A DNA stretch of 33,924 nt from Phycisphaerae bacterium. GTDB taxonomy: Bacteria > Planctomycetota > Phycisphaerae > Phycisphaerales > SM1A02. Shown piece after piece: positions 24,882-33,919 of the stretch (its first letter is position 1; every line of letters begins with the position of its first letter). The stretch covers positions 1 through 33,924 of the forward strand of contig VGXL01000016.1 of assembly GCA_016873315.1 (NCBI GenBank), in the 5' to 3' direction. Under the pieces are notes generated by a model. It was given only the letters and a program-made list of their open reading frames with translations, made no database searches and was not told the DNA's origin. The translations under genes were made by a program, and so were the position numbers.

Positions 24882-27586
24882 GCGCGTTCCTTGGCATGGT
24901 GCGACGCGAACTCATCGCACTCATCGGAACGATGTCGGGCTGGACAGTCTTCGCCGCCGTTCTGGCGATTGGGCTGGTCGTCACGCTGCAGTCGGTGCTC
25001 GTCGATGGTGCGCTGCTGGACCTTCGCCCGGCGCTCGTCGCGGTGATGTGGTCGATGCTGCTGCTGGCGCCCGCACTCGGGATCAGGGCCACCGTGACCG
25101 AGCGGCGATCTGGTCTTTGGGAAGTGCTGCTGTCCACACCAGCGTCGGCGCGCGTGCTCACCGTGGGCCGATGGTGCGGCGCGGTCATCGTCTCGACCAC
25201 CATCACGATGTTCGTGTGCGGCGCGTGCGCCGTCCTCGCGTGGTGCGTGTCGGCTCCCGACTGGGGTGCCTTGGCAGCGGCGATCTTGGGCATCGCGCTC
25301 GCGGCTTCGGCCCTCATCGCATGGACGCTGGCGATCGGCGCGCTCGCGGGTTCCGCCGAAGCCGCGTACGCGCTCACGCTCGCCTGCGCCGCGGGTTGGG
25401 CGATGGTCACCGCTGCGCTGACCGGCTCGAGCGCGCCGGGGGTCGCCGACATCGGCTTCGCGCTCAGCCCGCTCCATCGACTCGATGACTTCCTGCTCGG
25501 CCTCGTTGATCTCTCCAATGTCGTCATGTTCGCAGGGCTTGCTGCAGCTGGCCTGGGTGTGGCGACCGGGCTCGGCGCGACTGAAGTCGCTCGCTCTGCA
25601 CAAGCGCTTGGACTTCGGCGTTGGGCCATGCCCGTCGCTCATGGGGCGGCATGGTGCGTGATCGCGCTCGCCGCCTTCGCGCTCGCTCGGAGTCCGCAAT
25701 GGCGCGTTCAGTCAGACTGGACGCGCGCAGGACTGTTCGAGATCAGCGCACCGACGCGGGAGCTGCTCGCCTCGATGCAGGGCACTTGGCGCATCACGCT
25801 CGTGGCACCCGGTGATGTCGACGCACAGATCCGCGTGCAGGTTGGGCAGGTGCTCGGCGCGATCGAGGATGCGGCTCGCGCGGAGGGCCGCGAGCTGTCG
25901 GTGGCCAGTTTCGATCCCGCCGCGCCCGGCGATGCAACGGCGTACGGCGCGTGGCTCGAGGAACTCGATCAGCGCTTCACCCGCGACCAGCGCGCCTACG
26001 ACCAGGCGCTCGGTCGCGCCGCCGAGGACCTCGACGCCTTCGAGCGGTTCACGGCGGCAGTTCGGCCGGACCTGCGCGACACCGTCGCCGCGCTCCCTGC
26101 GTCGAGCGCGGATCGCACATCGATCGATCAGGTGCGCGGTCTGTTCGATCAACTCTCCGAGCAGTTCCCAGCGTTCCGACAACGCGTCGATGGGCTGCGC
26201 GTGGCAAGCGAAGAGCGACCGTTCCCAGATCGCGCCGGCGCGGCGCGTGCGTACGAGGAACTCTTCCGGGCGTGGTCGCAGCAGCTCGTGGGCATTGCTC
26301 GCGATCTCGTGGAGCGTTCCGTCGGCGACGATGTGCCCGATGCGCTTCGGACCTTTGTCGCCGAACACGCCCGCGCGTTCGATGCGCAAGGGCAATCGCT
26401 GCGGTTGGCCCAGGATCGTCTCCTGCTCTTGCCGCAGGATGAACCGGGGCGGCTCGCCGAAGCGATCTCGCGTGGTTCTGCCGCCGTCATCGAGGGTCCG
26501 AGTGGCGTGGCGGTGCTCCCTGGATGGCAGCTCTTCCCATCAGAGGTCGGTGAGCGTGCGCCCGATCGACGGTTCCGGGGCGAAGAAGCGATCGCTGCAG
26601 CGATTCGATCCCTGCAGTCGAGTGAGCGGCTCTGCGTGGTGCTTGTGCATGCCGAGCCGCGCTCGTTGATGAAGCCATCCGCCAACGGCGCGGATCTTGC
26701 TTCGCTTGTCGACGCCGTTCGTCTTGGGCGCGGCGAAGTGTTGGAGTGGATCGTGACGGCTGGTGGCGAACCCACGGGGGCCGATGGCGCCCGTCGCGCG
26801 TACTTGATCGTGCCGCCGAACGAGCGTTCCGTCGGAGAGCCGTCGCGCCGCGAACGCGAACTGCTCTCGGTCGCGCGGCGACTGATCGAGCGTGGCGATC
26901 CCGTCATCCTGTCGATCGGTCCAAGCGTGCGAGCGCTCGCTGGACAAGTCGATCCGTGGGCCGGCCTCGCCACGGCGCTCGGAGCAAGCGCGAACACCGG
27001 CGGCATCGTGGTCGATGATGTCGCGGTGGGCGAAGGTCGTCGCGAACCGCGAAGCGATCAACTCTTCGCCGGGCTTCGTGGCGACGGTGCGTTGGCGCGC
27101 GCGCTCGACGGCCAGCGCGTGCGACTGCCGTCGGTGGTCTCGCTCGAACCGACCGCTGGCGCGGTCACACTGGCTGAAGTCGAGCCCGCTCCGGGCCGCC
27201 GCATCGATCGCGAGTGGCGCGCGGGCTCGCGTCGCCGCGCAGACGACTCGCTTGAAGCATCGGTTGCGGCGATCGTCGCGCACGAGCCAGTGCCTGGCCG
27301 TCGGTCCATCGTCATCGCGTGCCCCGACTGGATGCTCAGCGCTGTTGCGGCGCGTCGAACACCGGTCGCCGGTGGACACACGGCGCTGACGGATCCGGGC
27401 AATCTTGCGTTGGCGACGCAGGGCGCACTCTGGGTGGCCGGCCTCGATCCGCTCATGTCCGCGTCCGCGGCGGCTCGCGATGCAGCTCGCGTGCAGGCAG
27501 TGCCTGGATTGTGGTGGGCCATGAGTCTGCCGGTGATCGTGCTCGCCGTCGGTGCGCTCGTTGTACGCAGGCGAGGTGCGGCATGA
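24878..27586 (+). CDS. Fused ABC-2 permease (GldF-like) and auxiliary (GldG-like) protein
   Basis: 902-aa membrane protein with two parts. Residues 1-240 are an ABC-2 type permease with about six hydrophobic segments and the typical VTERRSGLWEVLLSTPASARVLTVGRW segment. A further membrane helix (about 247-265) leads into a long extracytoplasmic region (about 275-875). This starts like the GldG/ABC_transp_aux family (ITLVAPGDVDAQIRVQVGQVLGAIEDAAR...LSVASFDP), includes a charged, probably coiled-coil stretch (about 360-530), and ends with a C-terminal helix followed by RRRG. In Flavobacterium GldF and GldG are separate proteins; here they are one chain. GGGGGA lies 5 nt before the ATG, and its stop overlaps the next start as ATGA. 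The N-terminal call is firm; the GldG call is by pattern and context. Confidence 0.82.
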   Translation: MSAFLGMVRRELIALIGTMSGWTVFAAVLAIGLVVTLQSVLVDGALLDLRPALVAVMWSMLLLAPALGIRATVTERRSGLWEVLLSTPASARVLTVGRWCGAVIVSTTITMFVCGACAVLAWCVSAPDWGALAAAILGIALAASALIAWTLAIGALAGSAEAAYALTLACAAGWAMVTAALTGSSAPGVADIGFALSPLHRLDDFLLGLVDLSNVVMFAGLAAAGLGVATGLGATEVARSAQALGLRRWAMPVAHGAAWCVIALAAFALARSPQWRVQSDWTRAGLFEISAPTRELLASMQGTWRITLVAPGDVDAQIRVQVGQVLGAIEDAARAEGRELSVASFDPAAPGDATAYGAWLEELDQRFTRDQRAYDQALGRAAEDLDAFERFTAAVRPDLRDTVAALPASSADRTSIDQVRGLFDQLSEQFPAFRQRVDGLRVASEERPFPDRAGAARAYEELFRAWSQQLVGIARDLVERSVGDDVPDALRTFVAEHARAFDAQGQSLRLAQDRLLLLPQDEPGRLAEAISRGSAAVIEGPSGVAVLPGWQLFPSEVGERAPDRRFRGEEAIAAAIRSLQSSERLCVVLVHAEPRSLMKPSANGADLASLVDAVRLGRGEVLEWIVTAGGEPTGADGARRAYLIVPPNERSVGEPSRRERELLSVARRLIERGDPVILSIGPSVRALAGQVDPWAGLATALGASANTGGIVVDDVAVGEGRREPRSDQLFAGLRGDGALARALDGQRVRLPSVVSLEPTAGAVTLAEVEPAPGRRIDREWRAGSRRRADDSLEASVAAIVAHEPVPGRRSIVIACPDWMLSAVAARRTPVAGGHTALTDPGNLALATQGALWVAGLDPLMSASAAARDAARVQAVPGLWWAMSLPVIVLAVGALVVRRRGAA

Positions 27587-28932
27587 ACTGGTCCGTCGTC
27601 CTCCGTCGGTGGGTGCTTGCCGCGACGCTCGTCGCTGCGGCCATCGTCGCATGGCGCGACGGTACCGATGCCCCGTCGAGGGGCTTGGCGATGGCGAGCA
27701 TCGATGCCGGCGTGGTCGACCGACTGACCGTGACCTCACGGGGGAGCACCTCGACCTTTGCTGCCGATGGACTGGCCTGGCACCAAGTCGAACCGTATCG
27801 GTGCGTCGCCGACGCGCTGGCGATTCGCGACACCATCGATGTGCTTGCAGCATTGCCGGCGTACCAGTCCTTCGCGGCCGAATCGGTCGACCGGGCTGCA
27901 CTTGGCCTTGACCGGCCAGTCGCGACGATGGAGCTTGGCGCTCCGGGCACCACCGCTCGCGTCGAACTTGGCCGTCGCGCGCCAGCTGGCCGTGCCTGGA
28001 TCCAGATCGGTGATCGCGTCATCAGCACGACGGACGCATTGCACACCTTGGTCGTGTCGAGCGATCCTCGACGCTGGCGTGATCCGGCGCTCTTCGATCG
28101 GCTGTCGCCGGATCTCGACCGCATCGTGCTCCGGAACGGCAGCGCATCAACCGTGCTCGAGCGGACCGGCCAGCACTGGACGATGCGTGCGCCGATCTCG
28201 ACACGCGCCGATGCCGATGCGGTCGGTCGCCTGATCGATGCTCTCTCGCGGGTCCGCGCCGAGGCGTGGCTCGCCGACCTGCCAGCCGGCGATGTTGCCG
28301 ATGTCGCGCGATTCGGCCTCGATGCGCCCGCGGGATCGGTGACGGTGTCCATGACGACGCGCTCGATGAGAGATGGCGTGGTCGTGGCGGACACTTTGGA
28401 TCAGACCGTGGAGTGGGGCAGCGTCGTCGAACGGGGAACGGGATTGCGCGTGGCGCGTCGCGTGGGGTCGCCGGCGATCGTTTCACTCGATGAGCGCGCA
28501 TTGGCATCGATGGATCCCGCTCCCGAGTCGCTCATCGATGGCCGCATGCTTGATGTGCCCTCGAGTTCGATCAAGGCGATCGTGATCGATGGGCCCGCTG
28601 GTCAGTTCACGCTCGAGCGTCGCGAAGGTCAGTGGTTCGTGATCGATGCTGCGCACGCCGATGGTGCGCCTGCTCGCGAACCAGCGATCGCGTCGCTTGT
28701 GGTGGCGCTCACCGAAGCCCGCGCGATGGCCATGAACGATCAGGGCGCACCAGACACGCTCGCGCGGACGATGATCTCGGTCCGTGGATTCGATGGCGCG
28801 TCGCTTGCGTCGCTCACGGTCGTGCGCGAGGGGCCCAATGGCCGATTCGGTGTTGCATGTGGCGACGGACTGCTCCGGATCTACTCCGAACGCATGCTGC
28901 TGCCGCTCGCGCCAGAGCAGTACTTGCGCTGA
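27583..28932 (+). CDS. DUF4340 family membrane-anchored protein
   Basis: 449-aa protein with one N-terminal membrane helix (VVLRRWVLAATLVAAAIVAW) and a long exported part made of repeated beta-rich modules. The segments VDRLTVTSRGSTSTFAADGLAWHQVEPYRCVADALAI, DRIVLRNGSASTVLERTGQHWTM and IKAIVIDGPAGQFTLERREGQWFVI repeat the same pattern (strand, turn, W), which is typical of DUF4340. This family often follows GldG-like genes. The ATG at 27583 overlaps the previous stop (ATGA) and has GAGGTG upstream, so the three ABC genes form one coupled operon. The molecular role is unknown; an extracytoplasmic partner of the transporter is inferred. Confidence 0.82.
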   Translation: MNWSVVLRRWVLAATLVAAAIVAWRDGTDAPSRGLAMASIDAGVVDRLTVTSRGSTSTFAADGLAWHQVEPYRCVADALAIRDTIDVLAALPAYQSFAAESVDRAALGLDRPVATMELGAPGTTARVELGRRAPAGRAWIQIGDRVISTTDALHTLVVSSDPRRWRDPALFDRLSPDLDRIVLRNGSASTVLERTGQHWTMRAPISTRADADAVGRLIDALSRVRAEAWLADLPAGDVADVARFGLDAPAGSVTVSMTTRSMRDGVVVADTLDQTVEWGSVVERGTGLRVARRVGSPAIVSLDERALASMDPAPESLIDGRMLDVPSSSIKAIVIDGPAGQFTLERREGQWFVIDAAHADGAPAREPAIASLVVALTEARAMAMNDQGAPDTLARTMISVRGFDGASLASLTVVREGPNGRFGVACGDGLLRIYSERMLLPLAPEQYLR

Positions 28933-28942
28933 CGTCGTCGTC

Positions 28943-30055
28943 TCACGCGTTCGCGTGCCTGCGGAGTCGAAGTTCGACGTCGTCACCCGAACGCGCCACG
29001 CTCACCGTGCGCCAGCGCGAACAGTCGGCCAGTTGCACCGGGTCGACGCCCCGGATCGGCGATGGTGCTTGGGCGTCTCCCATCACGATCGGCGCAATGA
29101 ACGCCCACAGTTCGTCGACGAGATCGGCCTCGACGAGTTTTCCCACCAGTCCACCGCCAGCCTCGACGAGCACCGTGCTCACGCCGAGCCGCGTGTGGAG
29201 GTCGCGCAGAAGCGAGTTGAGCCCTTCGCCGCCGTCATCGATCGCCAGAACATCGGCGCCGGCCGACCGCAGAAGACCCGCTCGGTCCGCTCGTCGCGTG
29301 ATCGCCTCCTGCGCGCACGCCACCGTCAGCGGAGCCTGCCCGATCGTCTTCACCAACGCGCTCGTGACCTCAAGGTCGAGCTGGCGGTCAACGACCACGC
29401 GCCGCGCGCGGCGAAGGATGGGCGTCCCACGAGCCGTCAGGCGTGGGTCGTCGGCACGCACCGTGCCCATGCCAGTCAGGATCGCATCCACGCGAGCGCG
29501 TTCACGATGCACGCGGCGACGACTCGCTGCACACGAAATCCACTGGCTCTCGCCGCCGCGTGTCGCGATCGCGCCATCGAGCGTCTGCGCCCACTTCGCG
29601 GTGACCCACGGCATGCGTGCGGTCACGCGCTTGACGAATGGAGCATTCAAGTCGTCCGTCTCGGGCATCGGATGATGCACGGCTTCGATGCCGGCGGCGT
29701 GGAGCGCCTGCATGCCACCGGCGGCGGTGGGATTGGGATCTCGCGTGGCGAACACCACGCGCGCCACGCCGGCCGCGATCAGCGCATGCGAGCAGGGACC
29801 GGTGCGTCCGTGATGGTTGCACGGTTCGAGCGTGATGTAGGCCGTCGCTCCGCGTGCGCGATCACCCGCATCGGCCAAGGCGTTGATCTCGGCGTGGGCC
29901 TCGCCGCAGCAGCGGTGCCACCCGCGTCCAACGATGTGCCCGTCTCGCACGATGACGCAGCCCACCATCGGATTCGGTTCCGCGCCCCCGTGGCCGCGCA
30001 GGGCCAAGCGCGTGGCCGCCAGAAGGAAACGACGCGTGGCGGCATCAGCCGACAT
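28943..30055 (-). CDS. ribD: Bifunctional riboflavin biosynthesis protein RibD
   Basis: 370-aa enzyme carrying out two steps of riboflavin synthesis: deamination of the pyrimidine intermediate and reduction of its ribosyl group. The N-terminal deaminase has the zinc motif HAE (GEAHAEINAL) and PCNHHGRTGPCSHAL. The C-terminal reductase has AKWAQTLDGAIATRGGESQWIS, GMGTVRADDPRLTAR and VLVEAGGGLVGKLVEADLVDEL. The ATG at 30055 is chosen because GGAGG stands 6 nt upstream; a TTG at 30070 would be the next alternative. The start lies within the last codons of the upstream phosphatase gene (11-nt overlap), so translation is probably coupled. No other rib gene is nearby and no FMN riboswitch was noticed. 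Confidence 0.95.
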   Translation of the reverse strand: MSADAATRRFLLAATRLALRGHGGAEPNPMVGCVIVRDGHIVGRGWHRCCGEAHAEINALADAGDRARGATAYITLEPCNHHGRTGPCSHALIAAGVARVVFATRDPNPTAAGGMQALHAAGIEAVHHPMPETDDLNAPFVKRVTARMPWVTAKWAQTLDGAIATRGGESQWISCAASRRRVHRERARVDAILTGMGTVRADDPRLTARGTPILRRARRVVVDRQLDLEVTSALVKTIGQAPLTVACAQEAITRRADRAGLLRSAGADVLAIDDGGEGLNSLLRDLHTRLGVSTVLVEAGGGLVGKLVEADLVDELWAFIAPIVMGDAQAPSPIRGVDPVQLADCSRWRTVSVARSGDDVELRLRRHANA

Positions 30056-31586
30056 GCGCGGCCTCCGCAACTGGTCCCGCCACCTGGGTCGGCATGACCG
30101 TCGGTGCGGACTGCATTGGTCCAGCCATCACGACGAGCACATCATCGTCACGACGCCCCCGAGTCCAGCTGTCCACAAGCGCTGCGAGATGGGCGGTCAC
30201 ATCGATCGGCAGGTCACGGCGCGAGAGCGTGGCTCGCAGGTTGTCCAGCCCAAGCGAGTGGCGCGACGGGTTCTGCGCCTCGATGACACCGTCGGTGTAG
30301 GCAATGAAGGCATCCCCTGGACCGATCGAAACGGTCTCCTGCGTCAGCGGCTCTTGATCGGGAATGCCGAGCACGCCAGCGTTGGCATCGAGCGATCTGG
30401 GCGCTCCGCCGCGGGCCGCGCGCACGAAAGCAGGCGGATGTGCAGCATTCGTGAAGGTCATCGTCCCGGCGGCTGGATCGATCTTCGCGCAGATCGCAGT
30501 GGCGTAGGACTGATGTCGCGAGAGCACGAGTTCGCAGTAGCGGTGCAGGCCACCCATGAGTGCGGCAGGATCGATGAGCGGATCCTCAAGCCGCAGGCGC
30601 TCGATTTCGCCTGCAAGACGCTGCACCGCAAGTGCTGAGCGCAGTCCGTGTCCAAAGACATCGACCAACAGCACCATGCGCGCGCCATCGTCGCGCACCC
30701 AGGTTGCTGGGAAGTCGCCACCCAGGTCCTGCGCAGGCTTGAAGGTGTAGCGGAATGGCACCGCAGCATCGGGATCCTGTCCGGGGAAAATGCTCTCGTG
30801 GATCGCGCGCGCGCTCGCGAGTTCGCGTCGCAGGTTCACGAAGCCGTCGCGGAACCGCTTGGTCCGAAAGCGCGAACCGTGCCGTCGCAGGCGGAGCCAG
30901 CAGAGCAGGAGCCCCGGAGCCAAGACGAACGGAAGAGCGATCGTTCGCGCGAGCGCAGTGGTCCACCAGCGCGTGCCCATCTCGACGCCATCGACGATGA
31001 CTGGCGCGTCGACCGGCAACGGAAGCAGGAGGTCGGCCAGCATGTAGATGACGAGCAGCGGCGCGATCGGCTTCAGGCTCTGCAGAGGACTCCACGGCAG
31101 GAAGAGGCACGCCGTGAAGTGCCAGAAGAAGAGTGAAGTGAGCGGGCTGAAGCCATGGCGCGAGTTCAGGCCGAGGTAGACATCGAGCGCTGCCTGCGCC
31201 ACACCGACGAGCACGATCATGATGCTCGCCTCGTGGATGAGCTCGTCACGACCACTGATCGCGCGGCGGCGCACGAGCCCGAAGAGCGCGGCGATGCCCG
31301 CAATGATCAGGGTGAGCGTGATGACGAGCCAAGTCTGCAGTCGGCTCAGGCCGCCTAGGGCGATGATCGTGGCCGTATCGGGGCGCGGTACGCCGACGGG
31401 CCATCGGTCGTTTGCCAAGAGGTCAAGGGTTGCATCAGCGCTCCACTGGGTGGCAACGATCAGGGCGACGCCGAGCAACTCGAAGGCGATGTAGGCAACC
31501 GCGAGCCAGAGGAATCGGCGCTTGAAGAAGCGCGACAGCTCAACTTCGTACTCGCTGCGGAACCAGTCGCGTTCGTCGGCGGCCAC
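30045..31586 (-). CDS. Membrane-bound SpoIIE/RsbU-type PP2C phosphatase
   Basis: 513-aa protein with an N-terminal membrane region of about six hydrophobic segments (about 20-260), then a linker helix and a C-terminal SpoIIE-type serine phosphatase domain (about 285-490). Metal-binding and fold motifs are FKPAQDLGGDFPATW, VLLVDVFGHGLRSALA, YTDGVIEAQN and DDDVLVVMA. Such proteins usually act on anti-sigma-factor antagonists in partner-switching systems, but no STAS or kinase partner is in the window. The start is set at GTG 31586 because TATCCT lies 6 nt upstream and the earlier in-frame sequence (to 31709) is low-complexity intergenic-like DNA with hairpins. Its stop overlaps the ribD start. 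Confidence 0.85.
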   Translation of the reverse strand: MAADERDWFRSEYEVELSRFFKRRFLWLAVAYIAFELLGVALIVATQWSADATLDLLANDRWPVGVPRPDTATIIALGGLSRLQTWLVITLTLIIAGIAALFGLVRRRAISGRDELIHEASIMIVLVGVAQAALDVYLGLNSRHGFSPLTSLFFWHFTACLFLPWSPLQSLKPIAPLLVIYMLADLLLPLPVDAPVIVDGVEMGTRWWTTALARTIALPFVLAPGLLLCWLRLRRHGSRFRTKRFRDGFVNLRRELASARAIHESIFPGQDPDAAVPFRYTFKPAQDLGGDFPATWVRDDGARMVLLVDVFGHGLRSALAVQRLAGEIERLRLEDPLIDPAALMGGLHRYCELVLSRHQSYATAICAKIDPAAGTMTFTNAAHPPAFVRAARGGAPRSLDANAGVLGIPDQEPLTQETVSIGPGDAFIAYTDGVIEAQNPSRHSLGLDNLRATLSRRDLPIDVTAHLAALVDSWTRGRRDDDVLVVMAGPMQSAPTVMPTQVAGPVAEAAHVG

Positions 31587-31592
31587 GCTATG

Positions 31593-31598
31593 AGGATA
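31593..31598 (-). promoter_or_regulatory. Putative -10 element of the phosphatase gene (leaderless)
   Basis: TATCCT on the minus strand is separated from the GTG start at 31586 by 6 nt, with no Shine-Dalgarno. It lies downstream of the fusA terminator, so this gene needs its own promoter. No clear -35. Confidence 0.42.
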
Positions 31599-31677
31599 GC
31601 CCGACTCGCGGCGCGCTTTGGATCGCCGTGCGCCGTCGTGCACCCATCGCCTCGGTTCGCCAACCACCTTGGTTCGC

Positions 31678-31692
31678 GGCGCGCTTCGCGCC
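31678..31692. repeat. Extragenic hairpin between the phosphatase gene and fusA
   Basis: GGCGCG, loop CTT, CGCGCC gives a 6-bp stem in the 215-nt gap. Nearby GGTTCGCCAACC and ACCACCTTGGT are also self-complementary. The cluster resembles in style the hairpins before nusA and may belong to a dispersed extragenic repeat family. Confidence 0.35.
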
Positions 31693-31723
31693 TCGTTCGG
31701 CGGCGACACGGCTCGCCACCACG

Positions 31724-31754
31724 AAAAAAAAGGGGCGCCCGAGTGGGGCGCCCC
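31724..31754 (-). terminator. Intrinsic terminator of fusA
   Basis: On the minus strand a 9-bp GC-only stem (GGGGCGCCC with GGGCGCCCC, 5-nt loop) is followed at once by eight T (31731-31724). It lies about 48 nt after the fusA stop. This is a textbook rho-independent terminator. Confidence 0.92.
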
Positions 31755-31801
31755 GTGGGGTGACTTCAGTGGTTCGAATCGGTCAGGCGACCGATGCGCG
31801 A

Positions 31802-33919
31802 TCAGCCCTGCTTGGCAAGGACTTCGTCCTTCAAGCGATCCGGCATCAGGCGATAGGTCAGCGGCTCCATGCTGCTGCTCGCGCGACCCTGAGTCATGCT
31901 GCGCAGCGTGGTGGTGTAGCCGAAGAGTTCCGAGAGCGGCACTTCGCAGTGCAGCAGACGGGTCACGCCGCGCATCTCGCTGTCGACGATCGAGCCGCGA
32001 CGGCTGGCGATGTCACCCGAGACGTTGCCGAAGAACTCGTCAGGAGTCGTGACGACGAGCTTCATGATCGGCTCGAGCAGCGCCGGACGGGCCTTCATGC
32101 ACGCCTCGCGGAACGCCAGCGCGCCAGCCTGTTCGAAGGCGATCTGGCTCGAGTCGACGTCGTGGTAGGAGCCGAAGACCAGCTCGACCTTGACGTTGAT
32201 CATGGGGAAGCCGCCGATGATGCCGCTCGTCGCAGCCTGACGCACGCCGTATTCGACGCTGGGGATGAACTCGCGCGGAATCACGCCGCCCGAGATCTTG
32301 TCCAGGAACACGACGCCGTCCTTCATCTTCAGCTCCTCGGCCTCGGCTTCTTCCGGGGTGATGGGGCTGACGTTCACGGTGGCATCGCCGAACTGGCCAC
32401 GACCACCGGTCTGCTTCTTGAAGAGACCACGCACGTCCTTCGCGGTGCCGACGATCGTCTCGCGGTACGCCACGCGGGGCTTGCCAACGTTGACGTTGAT
32501 CTTCATGTCACGGACGAGCTTGTTGCGGATGATTTCCAGGTGAAGTTCACCCATGCCGCTGATGATCGTCTCGCCGGTCTCTTCGTTGAAGTTGGAGCGG
32601 AACGAGGGGTCTTCGCGACGGATGGTGGTGAGCGCTTCGCCGAGCTTCTTGCGGTCATCAGCCGTGACGGGCTCGATGCTCATGCTGATCACGGGCTCGG
32701 GGAACACCATGCGCTCGAGGATGATCTGCTCATCGTTGTCGCACAGCGTGTCGCCGGTGTACGAGTCCTTGAGGCCGACGACCGCCACGATCTGGCCGGA
32801 GCCAGTCGAGTCGAGCGCGTTTCGGTCTTTCGCGTGCATCTCGTAGATGCGGCTGACGATTTCGCGCTTGCCGTTGCCGGGGTTGGTGACGCGCATGCCC
32901 TTCTCGAGCTTTCCCGAGTAGATGCGGATGTACGTCAGCGTGCCGGCGACGTCGGCGACGACCTTGAACACGAGTGCGCTGAACGGCGCGTTCTCGGTGT
33001 GGGGGCGCGTCATGCGCTCGTCGGGGTCGCGGGGGTTCACGCCTTCGACGTCGTTGCGTTCGGTTGGGTTGGGCAGGAACTCGATGGCCGCGTCGAGCAC
33101 CTTCTGGATGCCGACATACTTCAGCGCCGAACCGCAGAGGACGGGGAAGCACTTCAGGGCGACGGTGCCCTTGCGCAGGGCAGCCTTCAGTTCCTCGACC
33201 GTGACCGAGGCCGGATCGCTCAGGAACTTGTCCGTCAGGTTTTCGTCGAGTTCGCAGATCTTCTCGACCATGCGTTCACGCCAGACCTGCGCATCGACGA
33301 GGAACTCCTCGGGGATCTCGCCTTCGGTCATGGTCTGACCGTCGTCCTCGACGCTCCAGCGGATCGCCTTCATGTTGAACAGATCGATCACGCCTTGGAA
33401 GTCGTTGCCGTAGCCCATCGGGAACTGAATCGCGATGGCGTTGGCACCGAGTCGGGTCAGGATGCTGCTGAACGAGAAGTTGAAGTCGGCGCCCATCTTG
33501 TCCATCTTGTTGATGAGGCAGCAGCGCGGAACGCCGTAGCGGTCGGCCTGACGCCAGACGGTTTCGCTCTGGGCTTCCACGCCTTCCTTGCCGTCGAACA
33601 CGGCAACGGCGCCATCGAGCACGCGCAGCGAGCGCTCCACTTCGATGGTGAAGTCGACGTGGCCCGGGGTATCGATCAGGTTGACCTTGTACTCGGTATC
33701 GTTGAAGGTCCAGGGGCAGGTCGTCGCGGCCGACTGGATGGTGATGCCGCGCTCCTGCTCTTCCTGCAGGCTGTCCATGGTCGCGGTGCCTTCATGGACT
33801 TCGCCCATGCGGTGGATCTTGCCGGTGTAGAAGAGGATGCGCTCGGTGACGGTGGTCTTGCCAGCGTCGATGTGGGCGCAGATGCCGATGTTGCGAACCT
33901 TGGTCAGGTCAATAGCCAT
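31802..33919 (-). CDS. fusA: Elongation factor G
   Basis: 705-aa ribosomal translocase GTPase. G-domain motifs are AHIDAGKTT (near residue 16), switch [14 protein letters not shown] and NKMDK. Domain II ([19 protein letters not shown]), domain III ([29 protein letters not shown]), domain IV ([29 protein letters not shown]) and domain V ([25 protein letters not shown] ... [14 protein letters not shown]) are all present. Length matches E. coli EF-G (704 aa). The ATG at 33919 gives the standard [18 protein letters not shown] start; only five bases remain upstream, so its promoter and any rpsL/rpsG neighbours are outside the window. An intrinsic terminator follows. Confidence 0.97.
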   Translation of the reverse strand: MAIDLTKVRNIGICAHIDAGKTTVTERILFYTGKIHRMGEVHEGTATMDSLQEEQERGITIQSAATTCPWTFNDTEYKVNLIDTPGHVDFTIEVERSLRVLDGAVAVFDGKEGVEAQSETVWRQADRYGVPRCCLINKMDKMGADFNFSFSSILTRLGANAIAIQFPMGYGNDFQGVIDLFNMKAIRWSVEDDGQTMTEGEIPEEFLVDAQVWRERMVEKICELDENLTDKFLSDPASVTVEELKAALRKGTVALKCFPVLCGSALKYVGIQKVLDAAIEFLPNPTERNDVEGVNPRDPDERMTRPHTENAPFSALVFKVVADVAGTLTYIRIYSGKLEKGMRVTNPGNGKREIVSRIYEMHAKDRNALDSTGSGQIVAVVGLKDSYTGDTLCDNDEQIILERMVFPEPVISMSIEPVTADDRKKLGEALTTIRREDPSFRSNFNEETGETIISGMGELHLEIIRNKLVRDMKINVNVGKPRVAYRETIVGTAKDVRGLFKKQTGGRGQFGDATVNVSPITPEEAEAEELKMKDGVVFLDKISGGVIPREFIPSVEYGVRQAATSGIIGGFPMINVKVELVFGSYHDVDSSQIAFEQAGALAFREACMKARPALLEPIMKLVVTTPDEFFGNVSGDIASRRGSIVDSEMRGVTRLLHCEVPLSELFGYTTTLRSMTQGRASSSMEPLTYRLMPDRLKDEVLAKQG

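Noticed and set aside
31587-31709. 41-codon upstream extension of the SpoIIE-type phosphatase
   Set aside because: The extension is made of extragenic palindromic sequence between the fusA terminator and a -10 element; the GTG at 31586 is a better start.
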